Origin: Vulcanisaeta distributa JCM 11216
Lineage (GTDB): Archaea > Thermoproteota > Thermoprotei > Thermoproteales > Thermocladiaceae
Length of the DNA: 64,000 nucleotides
NCBI RefSeq assembly: GCF_001315985.1
Contig: NZ_BBBI01000005.1
Location: 62,001-126,000, forward strand
Direction: 5' to 3'
Shown here: piece by piece, positions 9,993 to 20,203 of the stretch
Numbering within the stretch: the first letter of the stretch is position 1
How the letters are laid out: the number at the start of each line of letters is the position of its first letter
The notes under the pieces: generated by a model
The model's input: only the letters and a program-made list of their open reading frames with translations
What the model was told of the DNA's origin: nothing
Database searches by the model: none
Translations under genes and position numbers: made by a program

Positions 9993-11174
9993 TTCTCGTT
10001 ATTTCCCAGGATCTCCATCAAATAAGTCTTTAACTTCCTTACAGCGTCCTCATTACCTGCCTCCGCAAGTCTCCTCATGTTCTCCAGGTAGTTATGCATG
10101 ATCTTCTTAATTAACGACCTACTCATGGCATCAATAACGGCCTCCACATCCTCACCACTTCTTAACGCATTCACGGCCTCCCTAACCTCCTCCTTCCTGA
10201 TCTCCTCAATAAACCTCATAACATCCTTAATGGCCTCATCAGCATCACTACGCATGATAAGCCTCATTATTCTCTCAGCCTCGTAATCAATTTCCGACAA
10301 CTCACCCATTACCTTGCTCTTACCATTAACGTAATTCAGGTACGGCTCTCTCAAATCCTCAAGTTTAATAACCTTCACATGCCCATTGCCCTGGACATTG
10401 ACGACACTCGGCGTTGAAACATCAATTATTAACTTTGGTAATGAATCACCTATGGGATCATCGAGGTTAATTAATGGTGACTGAACCGATATTGCGGCGA
10501 TTAGGGCATTGTATTTACCGCTTGTCAATTCACTCATTAATGAATCAAGCCTAATAGCCTTATTGAGTTACCAAATTCATACCTAAGCTTATCCGTTGTC
10601 CTATTTATTACCGTTATATTCCTATAACCATTCCGTAGAAGCTCCCTAACCACGCCCCCCCTCGCAACCTCACCACCGCCAACAATAAGTACATTGCTAT
10701 TCCTATCAATACTTCCCATTATATAATCAGATAGGAACTTAACGAAGGATATTTCGTTAAGATCATGCCTACGCCTAAAGCCCTCTCCAAACCTAATTGC
10801 TGACTCAAACAATATTCTCAGTCTCGGTGATGGCTTACCCATGGCATAAGCCTCTTGACCTGGGACAAGACCTCCCTCTCTCCCAGAAACATTGAGTCCA
10901 GGCCCGCCGTAACAAGTAATAGGTGCTTAATCGCGTCTATATCATAAAGTAACCTAGGCTTAATCCCAGCTTTCTTATAAATTAACTCAATCAGTTCTTT
11001 CTCATCTTCATTACCATCCAGGTAAAACTCAATCCTATTGCAAGTCTCCAATGCAATGATTGAATCATACGATTTATACAGCCTTGTTAATTCCTCATTT
11101 GTGAAATAAGCCTTAGCTAATGTGTTTATGTCATAATCCCGGTACGTCATAACCAATGACTTAATCCTGCCCAT
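9989..11174 (-). CDS. hemA: Glutamyl-tRNA reductase, frame broken
   Basis: Reduces glutamyl-tRNA to glutamate-1-semialdehyde, the committed step of C5 tetrapyrrole synthesis. The N-terminal part has the catalytic Cys in LETCNRIEFYL, then GLDSMFLGEREVLSQVKR. After a break near 10845 it continues AYAMGKPSPRLR, the NADP-binding VLIVGGGEVARG and INRTTDKL. After another break near 10555 the C-terminal dimerisation helices follow (YEAERIMRLIMRSDADEAI). About 395 residues overall. The G7 run at 10657 adds a Gly in ARG-VVREL. The gene sits tail-to-tail with hemL, the two stop codons overlapping, so both enzymes of the C5 pathway lie side by side. Confidence 0.93.
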
Positions 11175-11303
11175 TCAATAATCATTAAGTATCGATTACA
11201 GACGCATTTTAAGCATTGTTCCAGGTAGTAATGTAAAATAACTACGCTATGGGTTAAACCGGACATAAAATTAAATAATAATATAGTAATAGACGTATTA
11301 CCT

Positions 11304-12552
11304 ATGAGACCAAACATGGATATAAATGATATAATTAAGTACGTAGATGGGCAAAGAGAATTCGTAATTGATTTATACAGGGGCTTCATACCAATAAAGG
11401 CCCTGGCCCCCGAGAATGGTGGTGACGGGGGGGAGTGGGATAGGGCTAATTACCTATTGGATGTGGTTAGGAGGTACTTCGATGAGGTTAGAGTGATAGA
11501 AGCCCCAGATAACAGGGTTAGTAGGGGGGGTTCAAGGCCGAACATAGTAGCCTTGATAAAAGGGCTTGATAAATCAAGGACCTACTGGGTCATTGCTCAC
11601 ATGGATACTGTACCCGAGGGTGATAGGTCATTGTGGAGTTATGAGCTTTAATGTCACGGTAATTGGCGACACCATCTATGGTAGGGGTGTTGAGGATAAT
11701 GGGCAGGGAATCGTCATGGGGGGGATTACGTTGGTAAGGTGCTGAGGGAGCTCGGCATAACTCCACCGGTTAATTACGGCGTAATACTGGCCAGTGATGA
11801 GGAGGTCGGTAGTAAGTACGGTATTCAATACGTAATCAATAAAGAACCAAACCTAATAAGTGATAGGGACCTCGTGTTAGTCCCCCCCGACGCAGGTAAT
11901 GCAGATGGTACAATGATAGAGGTCGCCGAGAAGGGGATACTCTGGGTTAAGGTTACTGTTTATGGGAAGCAGGCACACGCATCACTACCTGAACTAGGCC
12001 TTAATGCCTACAGACTTGGTAGTGAGTTAACCCTTGAGATAGATAGAAAGTTACATGAGATGTTTAATTATGAGGACCCGTTGTTCATACCCCCCCAGGT
12101 CAACCTTCGAACCAACGAAGGTAGAGCTAAATGTTGGTAATGTGAATACAATACCTGGTAAGCACGTATTCTACATAGACTGTAGAATACTACCTAAGTA
12201 CAGCATTGATGAGGTCCTCAGGGTGATTAAGGATACGGCGAATAATTACTGCAATGCTCACGGTTGTAGGGTTGATGTTGAGATTGTTAGTAGGGAGGAC
12301 CCCGTACAACCAACAAGTGCGGATAGTGAAATCGTTAGGAGATTGGCTAAGGCAATAAGGATTGTGAAAGGCTTAGAACCTAAGTTGCTCGGTATCGGTG
12401 GTGGAACATATGCGCGTTACCTGAGAGCTAGGGGCATACCCGTGGCTGTCTGGATGACGTCCAAGGAAACGGCCCATGCACCTGATGAGCACGTATTCCT
12501 CAGTGACATCGTTAGCGATATAAAGACGGTAGTTGCATCATTACTTACGTAG
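11304..12552 (+). CDS. M20-family metallo-hydrolase (ArgE/DapE-like), frame broken
   Basis: Zinc-dependent deacylase or aminoacylase of undetermined substrate. Visible metal-site motifs are IAHMDTVPEGD, YGRGVEDNGQG, ASDEEVGSKYG (Glu-Glu) and DAGNADG, with a late His in ETAHAPDEHV. Dimerisation-domain residues include KQAHASLPELGLNA and STFEPTKVELN. Breaks lie near 11646 (CCC read as C), near 11718 at the G7 run, and at 12091-12097 (C7 for C6). About 410 residues. Family members include succinyl-diaminopimelate desuccinylase, acetylornithine deacetylase and carboxypeptidases; nothing nearby selects among them. A TATA-like AATAATATAG precedes the start. Confidence 0.85.
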
Positions 12553-12589
12553 CCATAATGACTTATGCCTTTTAAATACATAAGTTCTC

Positions 12590-13572
12590 ATGCAATCATT
12601 AGGTAAAATGAGGGTTTTAGTAACGTTTGAGCCATATGCAAGGAGTATAAGCCCGTATGACTTGCTATCCAGGATTAACTGCGGCCAAGTCGTTGAGTGG
12701 GGCCGTAACAAATGCGTAATTGACCTAAGCAATTGCGGTTCAAATGCCCTGGCGGTTCTTAGGGATATTAATTATGTGGCGCATGTATCAATTGTTGACC
12801 AAGTAATCAACAGGGACTTGAACACGTTACTTACGGTAGCCAGAGAGGTACTCTCAAGCCTCATTAGTAATAGGGATGGTACTTTTAAGGTCATTGTTAA
12901 GAGGATGGATAAGAAGTACCCAATGACTAGTGTTGAACTTGCGAAGAAGCTTGGTGAGTACCTATCTCAATTCGCCAGGGCTGACCTGGAGGATCCCGAT
13001 TACGTAATATACGTTGAGGTTAGGGAGGACTCCTTCATTGTGGCTCACTCGACGAGGGACTTATTCCGTAAGAGGAGGGAGGCAATACCAATGGACTGGG
13101 TGGATAGAGTGATTGGTATTGTTGAGGGTCCCAAGGAGGTTTATGAGGCCATGGACCTGATACAGCTTAGTCATGCCCTTGGGATTGAGGTCAGGTTGAT
13201 AACTAGCCCATTGCTTGTTGATAGGGCGTTGAGGGCTTTGAGGCTTAATTCCCTGCCTAGGGTTAGGGTTGTGGGTGTTGAGGAGGCGTTGAATGACGTT
13301 GACATACCCATTGTGTTGTCGATGCATGCCAACAACAATGAGAGGAAGTTGATTGAGGTGAGTAGGGAGGCGTTTAGTAGGGGTTGAGGATTGGCTTGAT
13401 ACTTGGTAATGAGTATGATGATGTTAGCCTAGCCCTGAGGAGCAGGGCTATGTATGAGGTTAGGCTTGGCCCTATGATTGGTCATCCTATGAGGACCACC
13501 ATAGCGTTGGCCTATGCCATTAGTGTTATATACACAACGTGGCTAATGAGTAGTGATGCTTCCAGAGGTTAG
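12590..13572 (+). CDS. THUMP-domain SPOUT-type RNA methyltransferase (putative)
   Basis: The N-terminal half ends in a THUMP RNA-binding domain (FKVIVKRMDKKYPMTSVELA to LEDPDYVIYVEVRED). The C-terminal half, LSMHANNNERKLIEVSREAF then RIGLILGNEYDDVSLALRSR and LGPMIGHPMRTTIALAYAI, resembles the knotted SPOUT fold that binds S-adenosylmethionine. The frame breaks at 13381-13384 (G4 for G5 at SRG-LRIG). About 327 residues. ATG 12590 follows TTTAAATAC by a leaderless distance; ATG 12608 (MRVLVTFEPYA) is the alternative. It heads a block that runs into L15e and RNase P genes, which fits a tRNA or rRNA substrate. The exact modification is unknown. Confidence 0.7.
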
Positions 13573-14088
13573 TATTGGTCGTGGAAGGTTTAAGGCGCTA
13601 CCCAATAAGTATGCATTACTATTTATGATTTGGTATTCGAAGGGCTCATCAATGGGCCTCTACAGGTTATTGCTCATAACTTACCTGGCGTCCCATGTCG
13701 TTAGGTACGTGTTCGAGAATCCACCCATCATTAGTAAGTCTGTTCTGAAGGACCTAGGTGAATTAATTAATGGAGGTTTAATTGAGTTAATGACTTTAAT
13801 GGTAGGTCGATTATTAGGGTCACGGATAGGGGGGGTAGAAGGCTAATCGGTGAGTTGTATGGTTTAGGGAATGAGTATGTACTGGTTGGTGACTACTTAG
13901 TAGTTAGGTTGAGGGATTTATTCAATGAGTTGGCTAGACTCGTTAATGCGTACCAGGACATGGATACTGCCGTGCTCCTCTCAATAGCGCTTAAGGAAGC
14001 ATCACTCAGGGAGGGTGGTGTCGAGGGTAATGTATTGAGGGACTTGGCCTTCGAGTTGAGGAGACCGTGCGAGAACGCGCTTGGCTAG
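13556..14088 (+). CDS. Conserved hypothetical protein of the L15e/RNase P block
   Basis: I do not recognise this family. The start codon overlaps the end of the THUMP-SPOUT gene. The protein (about 176 residues) has a hydrophobic N-terminal half (KYALLFMIWYSKGSSMGLYR), a middle that looks like a winged-helix wing (IIRVTDRGRRLIGELYG) and a charged helical C-terminus (RLRDLFNELARLVNAYQDMD). The frame breaks near 13785 and a G7 run near 13827 adds a Gly. Its position between an RNA methylase and ribosomal protein L15e suggests a role in translation or RNA metabolism, but no catalytic motif is visible. Confidence 0.6.
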
Positions 14089-14125
14089 CATAATGTTTTT
14101 AATACCCACCCGCAACCTGGTCTTG

Positions 14126-14703
14126 ATGGCGAAGGGACTTTACCACTATTTAGCCGAGACGTGGGCTGGGGGGGCTAAGGACGGCTGGATTTGGGATGTG
14201 GTAATGAAGCAGAGGTTGATAGAGTGGCGTAGGGAACCATCATCGTTAGGGTTGAGAAGCCCACGAGGATTAACAAGGCTAGGCAGTATGGTTATAAGGC
14301 TAAGCAGGGGGGGATAATAGTCGTTAGGGTCAGGCTCAGGAGGGGCCCATTTAACAGGAGAAGACCTAATAGTGGGAGGAGACCGAAGAGGATGGGTGTC
14401 TATGGAATAACAACCAGCAAGAGCCTTCAATTAATCGCTGAGGAAAGGGCTGCCAAGAAGCACCCGAATATGGAGGTTCTTGGTTCGTACTGGGTTGGTG
14501 AGGATGGAACATACGTGTGGTTCGAGGTAATACTCGTGGACCCAAGCCACCCAGCCATCAGGAGTGATCCAGACTTTGCCTGGCTTGTTGGTAAGGAGGA
14601 TAGGGAGGAGCGTAGGAGGAGAAGGTTGAGGGAGAGGCAGAGGAGGTTGATTGAGAGATTAAGGAAGAGAGCTGAGCAGTCTCAGAAATCTCAATCCCAG
14701 TAA
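14126..14703 (+). CDS. rpl15e: 50S ribosomal protein L15e, frame broken
   Basis: Large-subunit protein of archaeal and eukaryotic ribosomes. The start ATG 14126 gives [15 protein letters not shown], then [11 protein letters not shown]. After a break near 14240 (one missing [25 protein letters not shown]) the rest follows: [45 protein letters not shown] and a strongly basic Arg-rich tail. G7 runs at 14168 and 14307 add glycines in frame. About 190 residues, normal for the family. It is followed by a COG1325 gene and two RNase P genes with near-zero spacing, a linkage known from Crenarchaeota. Confidence 0.93.
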
Positions 14704-14705
14704 TA

Positions 14706-15128
14706 ATGGTCCTCACTTCTATGGTGATTACCCAACTAGACCTTGAGGTTAATATACACGCTACCGAGGATTTGGACAGAATCATTAATTACCTAGTTAG
14801 GTTATTAACGGATAAGGCGCCGATAGTGGTTGAGGTGCTTTATGGACATTATGGCAATCCAATATATAGGGTTAAATCATCCATTAGGGATAAGGACTTG
14901 GCTATGAGTGTTACTAGGTCCATATGTTCATCATTGGTGGATAGGGATCATCTATTAAGGACTATTGGGAATAGAATTGATAGTTCCGGGAATATCTTCC
15001 TTAGGTTTGATAAGCAGGAGTTTGTGGGAGGTCGTATTATACTTAGTGATGCGGATGATGTTATTAGGGTTAGGCTTAGGATTACAGGCGTTGATGTTGT
15101 ACAGTTTATTAATGAGGTTTGTAAGTGA
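14706..15128 (+). CDS. COG1325 exosome-associated RNA-binding protein
   Basis: Small RNA-binding protein family linked to the archaeal exosome by gene neighbourhood. The core is LDLEVNIHATEDLDRIINYL, VEVLYGHYGNPIYRVKSSIR and the C-terminal IILSDADDVIRVRLRI, in line with the dimeric ferredoxin-like fold of this family. It is 140 residues in one intact frame. It begins 3 bases after L15e stops, and an internal ATG at 14721 (MVITQLDLEV) is an alternative start. The RNase P p30 gene follows 10 bases later, so translation is probably coupled along an L15e-COG1325-Rpp30-Pop5 operon. Confidence 0.85.
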   Translation: MVLTSMVITQLDLEVNIHATEDLDRIINYLVRLLTDKAPIVVEVLYGHYGNPIYRVKSSIRDKDLAMSVTRSICSSLVDRDHLLRTIGNRIDSSGNIFLRFDKQEFVGGRIILSDADDVIRVRLRITGVDVVQFINEVCK

Positions 15129-15137
15129 GAACCTATA

Positions 15138-15733
15138 ATGTTCGTGGAACTGCACCTTAGCTCTACGGATAGGAAGCTGATTAGGCTTCTCAAGGCACTT
15201 GGTTATGGCATAGCGGCGCTGGTGGTTGGTGGTAATGACGTTGAGGAAATACCCACCTTTAGGAAGCTCGTAATTACGCAGAGGAGTGCCTGGAAGATAA
15301 GGATGTTTAAGGACTTCGACCTGGTGTCGGTGATCCCGTGGAGTAGGTTCGTACTTAATAAGTTAATAAATGACGACAGGATTGACGTAATAACGATTAA
15401 TGAGGTTAATAGGAAGGTCTTGCCATCTAAGGACCAGGCCAGGGTTATGGCTAGGGAGGGTAAGGCATTGGAGATTGTTATAAATCCAATAGTGAGTATT
15501 GGCGAGAGTGGGCTTGCGTTTCTGAGGGATTTTATTAATGAGTATTCAACAATCGATGGCCTTAGGATAATAGTATCGCAGGGCATAGGCAAGGTATCTG
15601 ATGTTAGAAACCCCCCAGGGACGTTGTGGAATTAGTGGAGGTATTAACCAATATCAATGCTAGGCCGCTAGTTAGTGAAAACCCGTATGAAGTGATTGCC
15701 GATGCTTTGTATAGAAGAGGTGTTTGTTTATGA
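15138..15733 (+). CDS. rnp3: RNase P protein subunit Rpp30, frame broken
   Basis: PHP/TIM-barrel subunit of archaeal RNase P, which forms a pair with Pop5 to activate the catalytic RNA. Readable pieces are MFVELHLSSTDRKLIRLLKALGY, IDVITINEVNRKVLPSKDQ and ALEIVINPIV. After a C6-for-C4 break at 15611 comes RNPRDVVELVEVL. The tail PLVSENPYEVIADALYRRG is typical of the family. It ends at TGA 15731-15733 in an ATGA overlap with the Pop5 start, supporting coupled translation. About 198 residues. Relatives of this lineage are known for a minimal RNase P RNA, so retention of Rpp30 and Pop5 is informative. Confidence 0.87.
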
Positions 15734-16056
15734 GGTATGTGGTGATTGATGTTTATCCGAGAGAGTACATTGAGAGGATAATCCCCCCCGAGTTAAATAG
15801 CTGGTTTAGATCCTTTGCGGGTAGGGACGCCATCGGCGTTGAACTAAAGATTGTTGCGAAGTATGGTGGTAAGGGTAGGTTAATTATTCAGGTACCTAAT
15901 AACTTACTTAAGTATTTGAGATCGGCAATTATCATGGCAGGTAGGGAAAGCGATGTGGCCGTCATTACGGTTAAGGTGACGGGTACGATGAGGAAGGCCC
16001 TGGCAATAGCATCCTCAATGCCCTATTTATTCAATGAGTTTCTTGAGCATGTTTGA
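15730..16056 (+). CDS. rnp2: RNase P protein subunit Pop5
   Basis: Partner of Rpp30 in archaeal RNase P (5' maturation of tRNA). The ATG at 15730 is chosen because it overlaps the Rpp30 stop (ATGA). The protein opens MRYVVIDVYPREYIERIIP and has LKIVAKYGGKGRLIIQVPNN and VTVKVTGTMRKAL-like strands (AVITVKVTGTMRKA), the RNP-like fold of Pop5. 108 residues in a single frame. A C7 run at 15783-15789 probably adds one Pro. This is the last gene of the operon; an A/T-rich stretch follows to 16152. Confidence 0.85.
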   Translation: MRYVVIDVYPREYIERIIPPELNSWFRSFAGRDAIGVELKIVAKYGGKGRLIIQVPNNLLKYLRSAIIMAGRESDVAVITVKVTGTMRKALAIASSMPYLFNEFLEHV

Positions 16057-16152
16057 TCAGCTCGTCGTGAGGTCCTCACGGCTCAGTTTTGATACCCATC
16101 ATCACCAGCGATATGTGTAATTCCCAGACTTAAATTGCTTTAATAACATTCA

Positions 16153-16695
16153 CTACAACGGTGTTGCCTGCCTAATGCTGTAATAACCCCCCCTATTATA
16201 GTATATCAATGGCGATTTATTACTCATTACCTGGGCATCAACAACCTCCCCAATAAATATCGTGTGGTCACCACCTGGATACTTAGCAACCACTTTACAA
16301 TCAAGATATGCAATTGCACCCTCAATTATTGGTGAACCAGTCCTTGCAGTCCTAATTCTCAATCCCTTAAACCTCTCCTCCCTCGGCGCTGTGGCGAATC
16401 TGACGGCTAAGTCCCTCATATCATCAGGTAGTATGTTAACGGCATATACATTTGACTTGTCAATGGCCTCATGACTAGCTAACCTCTTATCAATTGCTAT
16501 AAGCACTAATGGTGGATCAAGCGATAATGACGTGAAGGAGTTAACTGTTAATCCGTAATACTCATTATTATACACAGTGGTCACTATCGTGACGCCGGTC
16601 GGGTAATTCCTCATTATTACCTTAAGCAATTCTCCTGATATGGACATTACGGCATTAAGTATATTGATATTAAAATGCTTTGTGCCTCTAGTCAT
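16153..16695 (-). CDS. Flavin reductase-like FMN-binding protein
   Basis: Member of the flavin reductase/DIM6-NTAB family. Visible motifs are YPTGVTIVTTVYN, GLTVNSFTSLSLDPPLVLIAI, the loop around RFKGLRIRT, and GDHTIFIGEVVDAQV near the end. It is expected to bind FMN and to supply reduced flavin or reduce a small substrate. The ATG at 16695 forms a TAATG overlap with the preceding transporter ATPase; ATG 16647 (MSISGELLKVIMR) fits the family's usual N-terminus and is the alternative. As the last gene of an oligopeptide transporter operon its role there is unclear. Confidence 0.85.
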   Translation of the reverse strand: MTRGTKHFNINILNAVMSISGELLKVIMRNYPTGVTIVTTVYNNEYYGLTVNSFTSLSLDPPLVLIAIDKRLASHEAIDKSNVYAVNILPDDMRDLAVRFATAPREERFKGLRIRTARTGSPIIEGAIAYLDCKVVAKYPGGDHTIFIGEVVDAQVMSNKSPLIYYNRGGYYSIRQATPL

Positions 16696-17713
16696 TACCT
16701 TTTGACGTAGAGCCAGCACTTAACGAATACGCCAGGCCTCGCCTCAACAACTGGTGGCTCCTGCTTCTTGCAAATATCCATTGCAAATGGGCATCTTGGG
16801 TGGAACCTACAACCAGGTGGTGGATTAGCTAGGTTAGGTGGTTCGCCGGGAGCTACCTTCCTCTCCCTCAGCCTATTGCTTGGGTCTGGGTCCGGTATTG
16901 CCTCAATAAGTGATTGAGCATAGGATGAAGCGGGTTCTTAACCACATCCCTGAATGGGCCATACTCAGCGAATTGACCTGCATACATTATCAGTATGTAG
17001 TCACTGAAGTACTTCGCGGTTGATATGTCGTGGGTTATGTACATGAACGCCATCTTGTGCCTCTGCTGGATATCCTTAAGTATTGTCAGTATCTCAACCC
17101 TTATTGAGGCATCGAGCATTGATACGGGCTCATCAGCAACTATGAAGTCCGGATTCGTTATTATGGCCCTAGCAATCGCAATCCTCTGTCTCTGTCCACC
17201 ACTGAGCATGTGTGGGTACTTATTGATGAAGTCCTCGGGTGGCGTTAACTTAACCTCCTCGAGAGCCTTGTATATTCTTTCTTCCCTCTCCTCCCTGGAT
17301 ACTCCCTGGACCATGAGTGGCTCCTCGAGTATGAAGTGAATACTGTGGAATGGATTGAGGCTTGAGTATGGGTCTTGAAACACCATGCTAACCCTCCTTC
17401 TGAATCCTATCTTCTTCAACTCCTCCTCCTTCATGTGCGTTATATCCTTACCATCAAAGTAAATCTCGCCAGATATGGGTTCGAGGAGCCTAATGAGTGT
17501 CCTGCCCAGCGTAGTCTTTCCACTACCCGACTCACCAACGATAGCCAGTGTGATGCCCCCCCTATCAATGCTTAGGCTAATATCATCCACGGCCTTAACA
17601 TACCTTGGCTTTGCGAATAGGCCAGGCTTTATTGTATAGTACGTCCTCAATCTATGGGCAACGACAAGACTATCCTTCCTAACCCACGGCGCATCTTCAA
17701 ATACCTCAGGCAT
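16695..17713 (-). CDS. dppF: Oligopeptide ABC transporter ATP-binding protein (OppF-like), frame broken
   Basis: Cytoplasmic ATPase of a peptide/sugar-type importer. Walker A is GESGSGKTT, the Q loop FQDPYSSLNP, the signature LSGGQRQRIAIARA, Walker B FIVADEPVS and the H-loop YITHD. After a break near 16921 (CCC read as CC at HPYAQSLIEAIPDPDP) the oligopeptide-type C-terminal domain follows with NPPPGCRFHPRCPFAM and a final Cys-containing tail to TAA 16695. These cysteines may form the Fe-S site seen in this ATPase subfamily. The G7 run near 17560 adds a Gly before the Walker A strand. About 340 residues. Confidence 0.93.
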
Positions 17714-17788
17714 ATAGTGATTATGCCCTTTCAGGAATTGTTTAAAAATCTAACCTATATTTGCATTTATAATTTATTTGCATATAAA

Positions 17789-18774
17789 TTATTTATATAA
17801 CCAACAGGCCACGAGATGCTTCCTACTAGCCTTACCCTTGATTTCCACTATTGGCGGCTCCTTGGCATCGCAAAGACCCTTTAGGTAATCCCTATCCCTA
17901 TAGAATGGGCATCTTGGGTGGAACCTACAACCAGGTGGTGGATTAACCAGGCTTGGTACCTCACCGGGTATGAATGATAGTGTTTTGTCGATCCTTAACG
18001 TGGGTACGCTAGATATTAAGCCCTGGGTATATGGGTGGCTTGGGTTTCCGTAAATATCCTCAGCGCCACCTATTTCCACCATTTTCCCCGCATACATTAT
18101 GGCGACAGAGTCCGCGAGCTCGCTTGCCAGTGCTAGATCATGAGTTATGAACATGTACGACAGTTTGTACTCCCACTTAAGCTTCTTGAGTAGGTTCATT
18201 ATGTTTGCCTGCGTTATCACGTCAAGGGCTGATGTTGGTTCATCGAGAATAACCACCTTGGGATGGGCCATTATGGCCATGGCTATTATAACCCTCTGCT
18301 TCATGCCGCCACTGAGTTGGTGTGGGTACCTATATACAATGTCCCTGGGTAGCCAACGGATTCTAAGGCATCCATGGCCATCTTCAAAGCCTCATCCTTA
18401 TTGGTTCCCTGCAATAGCAATGGTTCAATCATCTGATCGCCAATCCTTATCACAGGGTTTAGGGCGTTCATTGATGCTTGAGGCACCATGGCGATCTTCT
18501 TCCACCTAATCTCCCTCCTAAACTCCTCCTCAGATATGTGGAGGACCTCCTTACCATCAAGGTAAACCTCACCATCAACAAGCGACACATTCCTCTCCCA
18601 AACCCTAACAAGCAACTTAGCTAGTGTTGACTTACCACTGCCAGACTCACCCACGACGGCTAAGGTCTCCCCCTCGTTTAACTCGAAGGATACATCATCA
18701 ATGGCTTTAACAATGCCCTTAGTAGTTGCGTAATAAAGCCTTGCATTTTTAACCTCAAGCAATGCCATGCTCAT
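17789..18774 (-). CDS. dppD: Oligopeptide ABC transporter ATP-binding protein (OppD-like), frame broken
   Basis: Second ATPase of the same importer. Walker A GESGSGKST, Q loop VPQASMNALNP, signature LSGGMKQRVIIAMA, Walker B VVILDEPTSALD, H-loop FITHD and a C-terminal Cys motif NPPPGCRFHPRCPF. The ATG at 18774 shares an ATGA overlap with the permease stop. The frame breaks near 18350, where C3 should be C4 (GYPRDIVYRYPHQ). About 328 residues. The 75-base gap to the next ATPase contains TATA-like AT-rich sequence, so a secondary promoter for dppF is possible. Confidence 0.93.
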
Positions 18775-20202
18775 CACCCATACCTAAGCCTTGGATTGAC
18801 CACGGGTTCCGAGGCCATTGCAGTTAATATAAATACTACTGCCACGAAGGCAACGAGCAGCCCTGGTGGTATAACCCACCACCAGTAACCAGATGTTAAT
18901 GCACCGAATATATCGGCGTAGTACAGGAGCATGCCCCACGTTGGGTACTCAGAGCCTGCCAGGCCAAGGAAGTTTATGGACGCCAGAGTCAGTATTGCAC
19001 CGGGCACGTTAGTAACGAGTAAGTATAGTATGTACGGAATTATCTGGGGTAATATGTGGTTCCTCAATATCCACATCCTGCTCGCTCCTGCAATCACTGC
19101 TGATTCTATGTATTGAGCACTCCTTATCTGCATGATCATTGCCCTAATAATCCTAGCCGATGCGCCCCCCCAGGACACGATTGCTAAGAACACCACAGCA
19201 TCCCAAATACTCCAGCCAAATAGGACCGAGAAAACGATTAGCAATGGGAAGGCTGGCAATAATATCACGAAGTCCGTAAGCCTCATTAATGCCTCATCAA
19301 CAAACCCACCGTAGAATCCAGCCACAATACCAATTATTACCGCTATAACCACTATTATCAATGCAGAGAGGAGGCCAATGGCGAGGTCTATTGGGAAGCC
19401 CGCCAAAAGCCCGAGCATAGGTCATGGCCCTCATTATCGGTGCCCATCAAACCATATACCTGCCCCCCCTGAAATACAATCTTTAGGTCATTCCTATTAA
19501 TAACAGTAGAATCTGCGAAAAAACATAAAATACCAGGACGAATTGATACGGTCCCTTCAATGGTACTAATTTACCGTCATCAACCGTGTAAAATAAGTAT
19601 GGGGTTGCAGATGACCCAGTAGGCACTATACTACTCATGTGATACTCATCATTATAGAATAAGTTAACCTGACTTACGACCTCTGAGGTAATCCCAAGAG
19701 CGGTTACCCTACTATTAATGGGTAATGGACCGAGCATGATTTTACTTCCATCGGGTCTATAAACTGTTATTGACAACACCGGAGGTTGGGACATACTATA
19801 TATGGCTGGGTTGTTAACTACGATGAATATTTCATTCCATGGTTTATCATACTCATAATTAACGCTAAATGTCACTGTAATATAAGTAATACCGTTTTGC
19901 CGTTGCACATTGAATGCGTAATTATTTACATAGATCTGCTGCGAATACACAGGACCTATTATTGAATCAATCCAAGCAGGTGGTGCATATTGCGGATTCA
20001 GTTCCCAATATTTCGGATTATTCCAAACACTTGCGAAGTTTGGTGGTAAGACTATGAGTGCATATATTGATACAACAACTAGGATTATGAATAATGCAGC
20101 AGCCACCTTACCTACGCTTGATGAGAAGAACTCCTTAACAATTTCACTGGGCGTCATTCCAAGGATCCTAAACTCACGCTGCTTCTTGGCCACATCCATC
20201 AC
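18774..20202 (-). CDS. dppC: Oligopeptide ABC transporter permease (DppC-like) with large N-terminal loop, frame broken
   Basis: Membrane permease subunit. The first membrane helix is at residues 33-53 (VAAALFIILVVVSIYALIVL). Then an unusually long loop of roughly 150-170 residues, presumably extracytoplasmic (PQYAPPAWIDSIIGPVYSQQ, VTVYRPDGSKIMLGPLP-like), precedes GLMGTDNEGHD and the core helices. The permease EAA-type loop is ESAVIAGASRMWILRNHILP. Breaks are near 19512 (T6 for T5) and 19420 (one G lost), which split one gene of about 475 residues into two apparent ORFs. It follows dppB without a gap and overlaps dppD. The long loop may contact the anchored binding protein. Confidence 0.88.
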
Positions 20203-20203
20203 C

